Shown here piece after piece: positions 45,288 through 54,621 of a DNA stretch of 64,000 bases. The stretch spans positions 1 through 64,000 of the forward strand of contig NZ_JACHGQ010000010.1 in NCBI RefSeq assembly GCF_014202395.1, in the 5' to 3' direction. The first letter of the stretch is position 1. The number at the start of each line of letters is the position of its first letter. Made by a program: the position numbers and the translations under genes. The notes beneath the pieces were generated by a model. It was not told the DNA's origin, made no database searches, and saw only the letters and a list, made by a program, of their open reading frames with translations. This DNA is from Histophilus somni. GTDB lineage: Bacteria > Pseudomonadota > Gammaproteobacteria > Enterobacterales > Pasteurellaceae.

Positions 45288-46172
45288 ATGAATTTAAGTC
45301 AACTTAAAGCTTTTATAGTACTTTCTGAATGTTTAAATGTAACAGAAACTGCGAATAAACTCTTTTGCACGCAACCGTCAGTAAGTATTAAGATTAAAAA
45401 ACTTGAAGAGTCATTAAATACAGTTTTATTTGAGCGAATTAATAATCGACTTTATTTAACCGAACAAGGCAAGATTTTCCAAAATTATGCAAAGCAAACA
45501 CTTTCTACATTGGAAACTTCAATAGAACATCTCCATCAATACGATGATCCCAACTACGGAAAAATTACTATTGGTGCCAGCCATTTTGTGGGTGTTTATT
45601 TGCTCCCGAAAATAATTGCCGAATATAAAAAAATATCACCTAACGTTAAGCTAAGTATTGATATTTTACCTTCCCCCCAACTCATTCATAAATTAGAAAA
45701 TCACCAAATTGATTTTTTGATTATGTCGGATCAAATTTATTTTGATCCGCAAACCTATCAAACTCACAGATTTTTATCTGACGAACTCATTTTAATTGCT
45801 TCACCTAAAAATCCTTTAGCAAAAAAAACAGCATGTGATTTCACCGCACTTAGCCAGCAACAACTCATCATGAAACCTAATCTTTCTGAAACAAGAAAAT
45901 TTATTTTTCAACATTTTAACCATGAACAAATTACACAACTAAAAATAATGGAATTTAACAGCTTAGAAGGAATTAAACATTGTGTAATCAATAATCTAGG
46001 GGTTTCCTTTATTTCAAGACTGGCTGTAACGCATGAATTGAATAGTCAACTGTTAGTTGAAATTCCATTAAAAAACTTAACTTTTGAAAGAGGGATTAAT
46101 TATATTTTTTATAAAGACAAATTTATTTCCCCTGCGATACAAAGATTTTTTTCATTACTTCACAACAAATAA
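45288..46172 (+). CDS. LysR-family transcription regulator
   Basis: A 294-residue LysR-type regulator: N-terminal winged helix (MNLSQLKAFIVLSECLNVTETAN, then TQPSVSIKIKKLEE) and a C-terminal inducer-binding domain. The ATG at 45288 gives the canonical start; a TTG 15 codons upstream was rejected. It is divergent from the anion transporter and likely activates it in response to its substrate. The ligand is unknown. Confidence 0.9.
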   Translation: MNLSQLKAFIVLSECLNVTETANKLFCTQPSVSIKIKKLEESLNTVLFERINNRLYLTEQGKIFQNYAKQTLSTLETSIEHLHQYDDPNYGKITIGASHFVGVYLLPKIIAEYKKISPNVKLSIDILPSPQLIHKLENHQIDFLIMSDQIYFDPQTYQTHRFLSDELILIASPKNPLAKKTACDFTALSQQQLIMKPNLSETRKFIFQHFNHEQITQLKIMEFNSLEGIKHCVINNLGVSFISRLAVTHELNSQLLVEIPLKNLTFERGINYIFYKDKFISPAIQRFFSLLHNK

Positions 46173-46269
46173 TTAATATAAGCTCGGATTTTGTTTTTTT
46201 ATTAAGGACAGGCGATAAATATGCTATGATTGCCCAGCCTGACAAGAATAGTAACAATAGGAGAAAAGT

Positions 46270-46608
46270 ATGGCGATTAAACGTAATCAAAGACAACGTA
46301 AAAAAATGCACTTAGCAGAATTCCAAGAGCTTGGCTTTTTAGTGAATTGGCAATTTGCAGAAAACACCCCTATTGAGCAAGTAGATGGAGTCGTTGATCG
46401 TTTTATTCGTGAAGTTATTCAAGAAAACGGACTTGCTTACGAAGGTAGCGGTTATCTTCATTGGGAAGGTTTAGTTTGTTTGGAAAAATTGGGAAAATGT
46501 GATGAAAGTCATCGCACTTTGGTGAAAAACTGGTTGGAGAAAAACGGTTTACAACAAATTGAAATCAGTGAATTATTCGATATTTGGTGGGATTACCCTA
46601 CAAAGTAG
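46270..46608 (+). CDS. yggL: YggL family 50S-associated protein
   Basis: A 112-residue DUF469 protein with the basic start MAIKRNQRQRKKMHLAEFQE and the GSGYLHWEGLVC segment. E. coli YggL binds the large ribosomal subunit. AGGAG precedes its ATG. In enterics it is near mutY and trmB; here about 4 kb away. Confidence 0.9.
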   Translation: MAIKRNQRQRKKMHLAEFQELGFLVNWQFAENTPIEQVDGVVDRFIREVIQENGLAYEGSGYLHWEGLVCLEKLGKCDESHRTLVKNWLEKNGLQQIEISELFDIWWDYPTK

Positions 46609-46630
46609 TCAAATCGAAAGTTGTTTATAA

Positions 46631-46656
46631 GATCCCGCTTTTAGTGGGATTTTTCT
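46631..46656 (+). terminator. intrinsic terminator of yggL
   Basis: ATCCCGC (46632-46638) pairs with GTGGGAT (46644-46650), including one G-U pair, and is followed by TTTTTC. It isolates yggL from the corA promoter that begins a few bases downstream. Confidence 0.8.
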
Positions 46657-46667
46657 TGCAAAAATCC

Positions 46668-46696
46668 TTGACGAACAGCTATTTCAAGCGTAACAT
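46668..46696 (+). promoter_or_regulatory. corA promoter
   Basis: TTGACG, a 17-base spacer and TAACAT make a good sigma-70 promoter. The expected start near 46703 leaves a leader of about 240 bases before the corA ATG. Confidence 0.6.
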
Positions 46697-46702
46697 TCCG
46701 CA

Positions 46703-46941
46703 CGATTTAGTAACGAGAGGACATACACTTTGGACAGTCATAGTCGATACCTATTATCTTTTTTCTAAATCTCGTCTTGTCTTTCTAGCACTTATCGGCG
46801 GGATTACGCAGGTAAGTTCCATTACCTATTTTTCAGGTATCTTTTAATCAAATATAATTTTCACCGCACTTTATACGTGTCTTATTTGATTTTATTTTGT
46901 TCATTGCGTTGTTCATAATCCCTTTAGAGGAGCATGACAAA
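46703..46941 (+). promoter_or_regulatory. long structured corA leader
   Basis: The leader contains GAGAGG followed by a TTG-initiated 12-codon frame (46730-46768). ACGAGA (46713-46718) is complementary to TCTCGT (46770-46775) and would enclose that frame and cover its ribosome binding site. Further down, AGGTAA (46810-46815) pairs with TTACCT (46822-46827) before ATTTTTC, like a terminator. TACCT can instead pair with AGGTA (46835-46839), giving a competing fold. Regulation by attenuation is inference from these complementarities. Confidence 0.4.
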
Positions 46942-47892
46942 ATGATTAATGCTTTTTCACTCGAAGATGCCCGTTTGGTTCGTATTGATGAAAGTGCTGA
47001 TACAGAGTTGAATAATGCGGTTTGGTTGGATTTACTTGAGCCGAGTAAAGAAGAGCGTGATTTGTTACAGGAAGGACTTGGGCAAAATTTAGCCACTTTT
47101 TTAGAGTTAGAGGATATTGAAGCGTCTGCACGTTTTTTCGAAGATGAAGATGGCTTACATTTACACTCTTTCTTTTATTGCGAAGATGAAAATGATTATG
47201 CCGATTTAGCCAGCGTTGCCTTTACCATTCGTGACGGGCGATTATTTACTTTAAGAGATCGTGAATTGCCGGCATTTCGTCTATACCGTATGCGTTCACG
47301 CAATCAACGTTTAGTTGAATGTAATGCCTATGAGGTGTTATTAGACTTATTTGAAACTAAAATTGAACAATTAGCTGACGTAATTGAAAATGTGTACGCT
47401 GATTTGGAAAAATTGAGTCGTATTATTTTAGAAGGTAAACAAGGTGAGGCTTTTGATCAGGCGTTAGCAACTATCACTGAACAAGAAGATACCAGTTCTA
47501 AAGTACGATTGTGTTTAATGGATACTCAACGTGCATTGAGTTTTTTAGTGCGTAAAACACGTTTACCTACCAATCAGTTAGAACAAGCTCGAGAAATTTT
47601 GCGTGATATTGAGTCCCTACAACCGCATAATGAGTCATTATTTCAAAAAGTAAACTTTTTGATGCAAGCTGCTATGGGCTTTATCAATATTGAACAAAAC
47701 CGTATTATTAAAATCTTCTCCGTTGTATCGGTAATTTTTTTACCGCCAACGTTAGTAGCATCAAATTATGGAATGAACTTTAGTAATATGCCGGAATTAG
47801 GCTTTAAGTTCGGCTATCCGCTGGCATTGGGTCTGATGGCATTAGCAGCATTTGCACCTTATTGGTATTTTAAACGTAAAGGATGGTTATAA
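46942..47892 (+). CDS. corA: magnesium/cobalt transporter CorA
   Basis: CorA is the homopentameric Mg2+ channel of the inner membrane. The 316-residue protein matches E. coli CorA throughout: a large acidic cytoplasmic domain ([20 protein letters not shown]), a long helix, and two C-terminal membrane helices with the signature YGMNF between them. The ATG at 46942 behind GAGGAG gives the same length as E. coli; a TTG 15 codons upstream was rejected. Its stop overlaps yggT (TAATG). Confidence 0.97.
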   Translation: MINAFSLEDARLVRIDESADTELNNAVWLDLLEPSKEERDLLQEGLGQNLATFLELEDIEASARFFEDEDGLHLHSFFYCEDENDYADLASVAFTIRDGRLFTLRDRELPAFRLYRMRSRNQRLVECNAYEVLLDLFETKIEQLADVIENVYADLEKLSRIILEGKQGEAFDQALATITEQEDTSSKVRLCLMDTQRALSFLVRKTRLPTNQLEQAREILRDIESLQPHNESLFQKVNFLMQAAMGFINIEQNRIIKIFSVVSVIFLPPTLVASNYGMNFSNMPELGFKFGYPLALGLMALAAFAPYWYFKRKGWL

Positions 47893-48449
47893 TGATTTAT
47901 CAATTAAATTCAATTCAGTTTTTATTGAATACTATTTTTGACGTATTAAGTTTTCTTTTTATGTTACGTATGTGGTTTCAGTATTGCCGTGTTGATTTTT
48001 ATAGTTCTTTTTCACAATCTTTGGTGAAATTCACTAATCCAATTATTTTGCCTTTGCAAAAAGTTTTGCCGACAATAAAAAATATTAATTTTGCACCGCT
48101 CTTTGTTGTCTTTGTATTAGGCGTATTAAAATATCATATGATTTTTGCGATAGTGGGTGCACGTTTTCCCATTGGACAAAGCGTAATTATTGCGTTATTA
48201 CACACCTTAAGAACTTTTGGTGAATTGTTTTTATATATTTTATTTTTAGGAGCGATTTTAAGTTGGTTTAATCGTGGAGCTTTAAGTTATTTATTACATC
48301 AATTGGGAGAACCCTTGCTCAAACCTGTTCGTCGCCTACTACCTAGAACAGGGATGATTGATTTTTCCCCCATGTTACTTGCCTTTATTTTATTTTATGG
48401 CAATCGTGTAATGTATGATTTATTAGGAAATTATTGGGCGTTGGCTTAA
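47892..48449 (+). CDS. yggT: YggT family membrane protein
   Basis: A 185-residue protein with two YggT repeats, each two membrane helices plus an amphipathic segment ending PLQKVLPTI or LLKPVRRLLP. E. coli YggT has been linked to osmotic protection and K+ handling, without a defined mechanism. The ATG at 47892 overlaps the corA stop by one base; an ATG three codons earlier is possible. Confidence 0.88.
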   Translation: MIYQLNSIQFLLNTIFDVLSFLFMLRMWFQYCRVDFYSSFSQSLVKFTNPIILPLQKVLPTIKNINFAPLFVVFVLGVLKYHMIFAIVGARFPIGQSVIIALLHTLRTFGELFLYILFLGAILSWFNRGALSYLLHQLGEPLLKPVRRLLPRTGMIDFSPMLLAFILFYGNRVMYDLLGNYWALA

Positions 48450-48474
48450 ATCGTGTCAATATTGGTAGAAATGT

Positions 48475-48774
48475 ATGCCTGCTGTGGAAAAAATTGGAGA
48501 TAATTTACGTTTGAGGATCTTTTTGCAACCTAAAGCAAGCAAAGATCACCTTATCGGACTATATGATAACGCACTGAAAATCAGTATTACTGCCCCACCC
48601 ATTGACGGACAGGCAAATGCTCACTTGTTGAAATTTTTAAGTAAAACTTTCAAAGTGGCAAAAAGTCAGATTATTTTGGAAAAAGGTGAACTGAGTCGGC
48701 ATAAGCAAATTCTTATTCCTCACCCCAAAAGTATTCCACCGGTTGTAGCAAATTTACTGATAGAAACTACATAA
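48475..48774 (+). CDS. yggU: YggU family protein (DUF167)
   Basis: A 99-residue DUF167 protein with LQPKASKDHLIG, the core ITAPPIDGQANAHLLKFLSK and ILEKGELSRHKQI. Function unknown; the gene commonly follows yggT. It starts 26 bases after yggT. Confidence 0.9.
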   Translation: MPAVEKIGDNLRLRIFLQPKASKDHLIGLYDNALKISITAPPIDGQANAHLLKFLSKTFKVAKSQIILEKGELSRHKQILIPHPKSIPPVVANLLIETT

Positions 48775-48807
48775 AAAACCGCACTCTTTATAAAGTGCGG
48801 TTTTTTT
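48773..48807. terminator. bidirectional terminator with uptake signal after yggU
   Basis: AAAAAACCGCAC (48773-48784) pairs with GTGCGGTTTTTT (48795-48806). The right arm is a full uptake signal and the left arm nearly so. It overlaps the yggU stop codon and serves convergent yggU and yfbU. Confidence 0.9.
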
Positions 48808-48823
48808 ACCAACGTTGACTCAA

Positions 48824-49318
48824 TTAAGCATTTAAGATTTTTTGAATTTCTGCCATGCTTAAATGATATTCATGGGGACAGGCACGCCAGGCGTCAAGCA
48901 TTTTGAGGTACTTATCCCACATTGGAGTTTGGGAGTCGCAACCATGTTCACAACGCATAAACTCTTGATATTTCCCTTCGACTGAGGTGATAAAGCGTAA
49001 GTAATTAAGATATTTTTTCTCCCGCACTGCACAATAGCCCGCAAATTGTAAGCGATGCGGTGTCAAAGCGGACTTATCCGGCAAATTATTGTAAGAAATT
49101 TGTAATGCGTTATACATCTCCAAAGTATTTAATACAGTGAGACATTCCGCTTCCGAAAGATCGGAAAACTCTTTATCCAATTCTTTCAGTTCTAAGCCGA
49201 AACCGCCTTTCACAATAGCTTCTAAACGTTGGTATTTTTGTGTATTGGTCGGATCCAATAAACCCATTAATCTATATTGATTGGCTAAGATTAAGCGTTG
49301 AGTTGAGGTCATTTCCAT
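48824..49318 (-). CDS. yfbU: YfbU family protein
   Basis: A 164-residue soluble helical YfbU protein: MEMTSTQRLILANQYRLMG at the start, GLELKELDKEFSDLSE in the middle, and CEHGCDSQTPMWDKY near the end. The function of the family is not established. It starts 19 bases after mlaA and is probably co-transcribed with it. Confidence 0.9.
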   Translation of the reverse strand: MEMTSTQRLILANQYRLMGLLDPTNTQKYQRLEAIVKGGFGLELKELDKEFSDLSEAECLTVLNTLEMYNALQISYNNLPDKSALTPHRLQFAGYCAVREKKYLNYLRFITSVEGKYQEFMRCEHGCDSQTPMWDKYLKMLDAWRACPHEYHLSMAEIQKILNA

Positions 49319-49337
49319 AATAAATTCCTTCTTGAGT

Positions 49338-50087
49338 TTAGTCGATGTCTTTTAAGTCTTCTTTAGAAAATTCTTCTTGCGTTCTCTTTATTTGTCCATC
49401 ATGAGTATGATGATCTACATTCTGTAAATAAGCTTCACGGAATGTAACATAAGGATCTTTTGATTGTTCCAATAATGTTTCTTTGCCAAGCAGATTAGCT
49501 CGAGAATCAAGGCGTTGTATACTCGATTTGAGCAGTCCCCAAGGACCTAATAAGGATAACATCGGATAAGTTACATCAACAAGATTGCCGAGATCTTGAC
49601 GAGGTGTTGCCGGTCCGTAAAGCGGTAACATTACATAAGACCCCGTTTCCATGCCATAAGTACCTAGCGTATCACCGAAACGGTGTTTATTTTCAATTTG
49701 CAGAGGTTCACTATAACTTGCCCAGTCGATGAGTCCACCTAATCCAAAGATTGAATTAATCCAAAAGCGATGAAAATGCACCATTGCCTTTTTAAACTCA
49801 CCTTGCAACAAACGATTAACCATGCTGGCAGGTTCATCAAGATTGTTCGCTACATTAGTCAATCCCTTTCTGATTGGTTGTGGAACATATTCTTTCCAAC
49901 CCTTTGCAATCGGTTTTAGCACATAAGGATCAGCAACGTTATAGTTAAAATCCCACATCACACGGTTAAATCCTTCTAAGGGATCTTTACGTTCTCCGGT
50001 TTGCTCATCTATAGTGGCACAAGCCGAAAGTAATAACATTGCACTCAGTGCGGTGATAATTAATTTGCTTTTTTTGACAGTTTTCAT
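49338..50087 (-). CDS. mlaA: MlaA (VacJ) outer-membrane phospholipid-retrieval lipoprotein
   Basis: MlaA sits in the outer membrane and removes phospholipids from the outer leaflet, passing them to MlaC. The 249-residue precursor has lipobox LLSAC (Cys23), DPLEGFNRVMWDFN, the AMVHFHRFWINSIFGLGGLID segment and the GPATPRQDLG motif. In H. influenzae VacJ affects serum resistance. No other mla genes are in this window. Confidence 0.95.
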   Translation of the reverse strand: MKTVKKSKLIITALSAMLLLSACATIDEQTGERKDPLEGFNRVMWDFNYNVADPYVLKPIAKGWKEYVPQPIRKGLTNVANNLDEPASMVNRLLQGEFKKAMVHFHRFWINSIFGLGGLIDWASYSEPLQIENKHRFGDTLGTYGMETGSYVMLPLYGPATPRQDLGNLVDVTYPMLSLLGPWGLLKSSIQRLDSRANLLGKETLLEQSKDPYVTFREAYLQNVDHHTHDGQIKRTQEEFSKEDLKDID

Positions 50088-50211
50088 TTTTTAATCCTGA
50101 TGAATAAAAAATCTTTGTGCATTGTAAACAACTTACCCCTTAACTACAAAGTAAATCATGCAATTAATGAATAACTTGTATAAATTGACTATTTCTTTAA
50201 TTTAAAAACAT

Positions 50212-50240
50212 AAAAAGCGGTGATCAGTTCACCGCTTTTT
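50212..50240. terminator. intrinsic terminator after gnd
   Basis: AAAAAGCGGTGA (50212-50223) and TCACCGCTTTTT (50229-50240) form a perfect 12-bp stem with a 5-base loop and T/A runs on both sides. It lies downstream of the minus-strand gnd and upstream of mlaA. Confidence 0.9.
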
Positions 50241-50255
50241 TGTGTTGAGATTGAA

Positions 50256-51710
50256 TTATACATCATAAGTCGTTGATGCAGTATTGCCACCTCGTCCTGT
50301 CCAGTTAGTGTGGAAAAACTCGCCACGAGGTTTGTCAGTGCGTTCGTAGGTGTGAGCACCAAAGTAATCACGTTGTGCTTGTAACAAGTTTGCTGGCACA
50401 CGCTCAGAAGTATAACCATCTAAGAAAGTAACCGCACTTGCCATACAAGGCATTGGGATACCCACCTCAATAGATTTTGCTACCACTTTACGCCAATCAC
50501 TTAACGCATTTTCTAAAATGCCTTTAAAGTATGGATCTGACCCTAAGAAAATCAGATCCGGATTGGCTTCATAAGCATCACGAATATTACCTAAGAAACG
50601 GCTACGGATAATACAACCTTCACGCCATAAAAGTGCGGTCGCTCCGTAATTGATATTCCAACCGAAGTTTTCAGAGGCTTCACGAATGAGCATAAAGCCT
50701 TGAGCATAAGAAATGATTTTTGATGCCAATAATGCTTTACGCACAGCTTCAATCCAAACGTTTTTATCGCCTTCCACTTTGCCGATAGTCTTGTTGAAGA
50801 GTTTAGATACCGCCACACGTTGATCTTTGAAAGAGGATACGCAGCGAGCAAATACCGATTCTGTAATTAAAGTTAATGGAATTCCGAAATCTAAGGCGTT
50901 GATCCCTGTCCATTTACCTGTTCCTTTTTGCCCTGCAGTATCAAGAATTTTTTCGACTAACGGCTCGCCGTCCGCATCTTTATATCCAAGAATATCTGTT
51001 GTAATATCAATTAGATAGCTATCAAGCTCAGTTTTCTTCCACTCAGCAAAGATCTGTTGCATTTCATCATAGCTTAAACCTAAGCCATCTTTTAAGAACT
51101 GATAGGCTTCACAAATTAACTGCATATCACCATATTCGATACCGTTATGCACCATTTTCACAAAATGTCCTGAACCTTCTTTACCTACCCAATCACAGCA
51201 AGGTTCGCCTTTGTCGGTTTTGGCTGAAATGGCTTGTAAAATTGGTTTTACATATTGCCATGCTTCTTCATTGCCACCTGGCATAATAGATGGTCCGTGG
51301 CGAGCACCTTCTTCACCGCCTGAAACTCCCGAGCCAATAAAGCGAATACCTTTCTCAGCTAAGGCTTTTACACGACGATTTGTATCGGGATAGTTTGAGT
51401 TACCGCCATCAATAATGATGTCGCCTTGTTCTAAGTGCGGTAGTAATGCCTCAATAAATTGATCCACCACTTCCCCCGCACGTACCATCAACATTACTTT
51501 ACGTGGCTTTTCCAATTTACCGGCAAGTTCTTCCAATGAATAGGCTCCGATGATGTTCGTGCCTTTCGCCGCACCTGCTAAAAACTCATCCACTTTTGAA
51601 GTAGTACGGTTATACGCCACGACTTTAAAGCCGTTGTCGTTCATATTCAAAATTAAATTTTGACCCATTACGGCGAGTCCAATCACGCCGATATCGCCTT
51701 TTTGTGACAT
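50256..51710 (-). CDS. gnd: 6-phosphogluconate dehydrogenase
   Basis: Gnd oxidatively decarboxylates 6-phosphogluconate to ribulose 5-phosphate, making NADPH. The 484-residue protein has the Rossmann start GVIGLAVMGQNLILNM, IIDGGNSNYPDT, the active-site segment GSGHFVKMVHNGIEYGDMQ and a C-terminal helical domain with HTNWTGRGG. It is the last gene of the minus-strand cysQ-zwf-pgl-(lipoprotein)-gnd run. Confidence 0.97.
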   Translation of the reverse strand: MSQKGDIGVIGLAVMGQNLILNMNDNGFKVVAYNRTTSKVDEFLAGAAKGTNIIGAYSLEELAGKLEKPRKVMLMVRAGEVVDQFIEALLPHLEQGDIIIDGGNSNYPDTNRRVKALAEKGIRFIGSGVSGGEEGARHGPSIMPGGNEEAWQYVKPILQAISAKTDKGEPCCDWVGKEGSGHFVKMVHNGIEYGDMQLICEAYQFLKDGLGLSYDEMQQIFAEWKKTELDSYLIDITTDILGYKDADGEPLVEKILDTAGQKGTGKWTGINALDFGIPLTLITESVFARCVSSFKDQRVAVSKLFNKTIGKVEGDKNVWIEAVRKALLASKIISYAQGFMLIREASENFGWNINYGATALLWREGCIIRSRFLGNIRDAYEANPDLIFLGSDPYFKGILENALSDWRKVVAKSIEVGIPMPCMASAVTFLDGYTSERVPANLLQAQRDYFGAHTYERTDKPRGEFFHTNWTGRGGNTASTTYDV

Positions 51711-51829
51711 TGTTTGCTCCTGTTGTTTTGGAATTTAATTACTTAACTGATACTTAGTTTGTGTTATTACAAACTTGCAACAAATACTAGAATTGGCAAT
51801 TACAATTCCTCATTTGTATTTTGCCTTTT

Positions 51830-52255
51830 CTATTTATTTAGAGGAAAGTAGTGTAAGGTTATTTGTTTTTTCAAAGCCAATTTTTCTAGCTCATCTTTGT
51901 CATCGAGCGAGCCAATCATATAAAGCTCTGTATTTTTACCTACCTTTTCAGATTTATTTAAAGCAGCAATGACAACGGCTTTATTAACCATAGAGTTCTT
52001 ACCTGCAATACCAATATTAATATTATCTATATTAATTAATTGAGATAGTTTATCTACTTGATTACTCCCGATAGTTTTTACCATTCCGATATATGTTAAG
52101 TCTGATACTAAATCTCCAGTAGAGGGAACATTAAAAATAACGGACTTTTTCTCTTCAGTTGAATTAAGCATCTTACTACCAATCTCAGTTAAAGAGATTG
52201 TATTGCTGCAAGCGACGATAAGAAATGAAGAAATAATAAAAATAAACTTTTTCAT
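51830..52255 (-). CDS. hypothetical lipoprotein between pgl and gnd
   Basis: A 141-residue precursor with a lipoprotein signal (KKFIFIISSFLIVAC, Cys16). The mature part has IFNVPSTGDLVSDLTYIGMVKT and VVIAALNKSEKVG and no motif I recognise. AGAGAGA precedes the ATG. It is lower in G+C by eye than gnd and pgl on either side and sits between two sugar-phosphate enzymes, so it looks like an insertion into the cluster. A surface or periplasmic role is all that can be inferred. Confidence 0.7.
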   Translation of the reverse strand: MKKFIFIISSFLIVACSNTISLTEIGSKMLNSTEEKKSVIFNVPSTGDLVSDLTYIGMVKTIGSNQVDKLSQLINIDNINIGIAGKNSMVNKAVVIAALNKSEKVGKNTELYMIGSLDDKDELEKLALKKQITLHYFPLNK

Positions 52256-52310
52256 AATAGTCTCTCTATGTAATTAAATATAAATGATTTCTATAAAAGA
52301 AAATAACACT

Positions 52311-53009
52311 TTAAAGAAACTTACCTGCATTCCTATCCAAAATCCACTCCGTTATCCCATTTTTCGCCTGAATTTTAGCCGCAGGGTAAGGCAAATTTTC
52401 CGGAAGTGCGGTCTGAATTTCTTTTAAAATTTCCGCTTTGGCTTCACCGGTCACTAAATAAGTAATGCGTTTTGCCTGTTCAATTAGTTTTGCAGTTTTT
52501 GAAATACGAATTTGCCCAGTTTCAGGGTGTTTGGCGATAACCGCAACATTTTGATCATCAAAATCCGTTTGGTGTGGGAAAAGTGAGGCAGTATGACCAT
52601 CGTTACCCATTCCTAAAATAATCCAGTCAAATTCAAGGTTTGGCACGCAAGCGGTTAATTCTTGTGAGAATCTTGCGAGTTCTTGCTCTACATTCTCTTC
52701 GCCACGAATACGATGAATATTCTCAGTTGGAATGCTAATGTGGTCGAACAGTAATTTTTTCACTTCACCGTAGTTACTTTCAGGATTATTCGGTTCAACC
52801 ATACGATCATCTCCCCACCAAAAATGTAAATTTTCCCACCGCACTTCGCTTTTAAACGGCTCTTGAGCAAGGGTTTTAAATAACAATTTAGGCGTTGAAC
52901 CTCCTGAAAGGGAAATATGCACCGGACGATTTTGTCTGCTATATTGCACAAATTCTTGAGCGATTTGTTCGACTGCTTGTTGAGCCGTATCAAAAATTTT
53001 TTTGTTCAT
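52311..53009 (-). CDS. pgl: 6-phosphogluconolactonase
   Basis: Pgl (DevB/SOL family) hydrolyses 6-phosphogluconolactone, the product of Zwf. The 232-residue protein has the sugar-isomerase fold motifs HISLSGGSTPKLLF, FWWGDDRMVEPNNPESNY and LGMGNDGHTASLFP. It starts 50 bases after zwf on the same strand. Confidence 0.95.
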   Translation of the reverse strand: MNKKIFDTAQQAVEQIAQEFVQYSRQNRPVHISLSGGSTPKLLFKTLAQEPFKSEVRWENLHFWWGDDRMVEPNNPESNYGEVKKLLFDHISIPTENIHRIRGEENVEQELARFSQELTACVPNLEFDWIILGMGNDGHTASLFPHQTDFDDQNVAVIAKHPETGQIRISKTAKLIEQAKRITYLVTGEAKAEILKEIQTALPENLPYPAAKIQAKNGITEWILDRNAGKFL

Positions 53010-53059
53010 TTGTACTCCTTATGGCAAGAGTTATTACGTTTAATTACTATTTATTTGAT

Positions 53060-54550
53060 TTAGACTTTTTTCTTCATCATTCCGCTAGGTTTACGCCATA
53101 CTCTCCCCGTTTTAGCAATTAATTTATCTGCTTCTGTCGGTCCCCACGTTCCAGCTTCATATTCGTAAACACGCCCTTGATCTTTTTTATAATTCAAGAT
53201 GGGTTGTACAAATTTCCAGCAGGCATGTACTGCATCTGTCCGTGCAAAAAGTGTCGCATCGCCTTTTATGGCATCTAATAATAAACGATCATAGGCACTT
53301 AGTAGGCTTGGTGTTGCTAAATCAGCATAGCGGAAATCCATTGACACTTCTTTTGCTTCAAAGCCAGCACCCGGTTTTTTCAAGCCGAAACGCATTGAAA
53401 TCCCTTCATCAGGCTGAATTCGGATAATTAATTTATTTTCCGGTGCATTTTGACTGAAGACTGGATGGGGGGTTGTTTTAAAGTGTATGACAATTTCCGT
53501 AACACGAGTGGGTAGCCGTTTACCGCTACGCACATAGAATGGCACACCAGCCCAACGCCAGTTATCAATTTCGCAACGTAAAGCAATGTAGGTTTCTGTA
53601 TTGGAGTCTGCTGGAACGCCTTTTTCTTGTAAATAACCATTCACCACTTCACCATCTATAGTTGAAGATGTGTATTGACCTAAAACAAGATTGTTTTTTA
53701 TATCGTCTTCGCTGAGCGGGTGTAAGCAATGTAACACTTTTGCTACTTCGTCACGCATAGAATCAGCATTAATAATAGCAGGGGGCTCCATTGCTACCAT
53801 GGCTAAAACTTGTAATAAGTGGTTTTGGAACATATCACGCATTGCACCAGAATCATTATAGTATCCGCCACGTTCTTCAACACCGATTTCTTCAGCACCT
53901 GTAATTTCTACATAGTCAATAAAGTTGCGGTTCCATAGCGGTTCAAATAAGCCGTTGGAAAAACGTAATACGAGAAGGTTTTGAACAGTTTCTTTACCCA
54001 AATAATGGTCAATACGATAAATTTGATGTTCTTCAAAAAAACGATGAATTTGCACATCAAGTTCTTTTGCTGTTTTTATGTCATAACCAAAAGGTTTTTC
54101 TACAATAAGACGTTTCCAACCGCATTCTTCCGTATTTAGTCCGTGTGTGGCAAGGCATTCAGGAATCACACCGTAAAGGCTTGGCGGTGTGGACATATAA
54201 TAAAGAGTATTGCCTCCGGTCTGATATGTATCATGTAGCTCATCTAAACGAGGAACAAGTTTTCCATAATCAGAAGCATTCGAGGTATCAATCGCCTGAT
54301 AATAAAGATGAGAACAAAATTTTTCCAAATGTTCTTCTGTTATATCTTCTGTTTTTCTCAACGCATTACGCATTTTTTCACGAAATTCTTCATCGCTTAA
54401 GTCAGTTCGGGAAACACCTAACACAGAGAAATTTTCTGTCAAACGTCCTATTTTGTATAAATTATAAAGTGCGGGGATTAATTTTCGGTGAGTTAAATCT
54501 CCCGAAGCTCCAAAAATAACAATACAATTATTTTCTGCATTTACGTTCAT
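53060..54550 (-). CDS. zwf: glucose-6-phosphate 1-dehydrogenase
   Basis: Zwf oxidises glucose 6-phosphate with NADP+, the entry to the pentose phosphate pathway. The 496-residue protein has the coenzyme loop [13 protein letters not shown] near residue 12, the active-site peptide [15 protein letters not shown] and the KPFGYD segment. It lies 71 bases after cysQ. Confidence 0.97.
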   Translation of the reverse strand: MNVNAENNCIVIFGASGDLTHRKLIPALYNLYKIGRLTENFSVLGVSRTDLSDEEFREKMRNALRKTEDITEEHLEKFCSHLYYQAIDTSNASDYGKLVPRLDELHDTYQTGGNTLYYMSTPPSLYGVIPECLATHGLNTEECGWKRLIVEKPFGYDIKTAKELDVQIHRFFEEHQIYRIDHYLGKETVQNLLVLRFSNGLFEPLWNRNFIDYVEITGAEEIGVEERGGYYNDSGAMRDMFQNHLLQVLAMVAMEPPAIINADSMRDEVAKVLHCLHPLSEDDIKNNLVLGQYTSSTIDGEVVNGYLQEKGVPADSNTETYIALRCEIDNWRWAGVPFYVRSGKRLPTRVTEIVIHFKTTPHPVFSQNAPENKLIIRIQPDEGISMRFGLKKPGAGFEAKEVSMDFRYADLATPSLLSAYDRLLLDAIKGDATLFARTDAVHACWKFVQPILNYKKDQGRVYEYEAGTWGPTEADKLIAKTGRVWRKPSGMMKKKV

Positions 54551-54621
54551 ATTTTATCTAAGTCCGATATTAAAAGAAGTGAATAATATTCTGAAATCAG
54601 CTAAATTTCCAATAGTTCTCA

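Noticed and set aside
46584-46847. Open frame of 87 codons between yggL and corA
   Set aside because: It begins inside yggL and crosses that gene's terminator and the corA promoter; the sequence has no family pattern. The region is better explained as terminator, promoter and leader.
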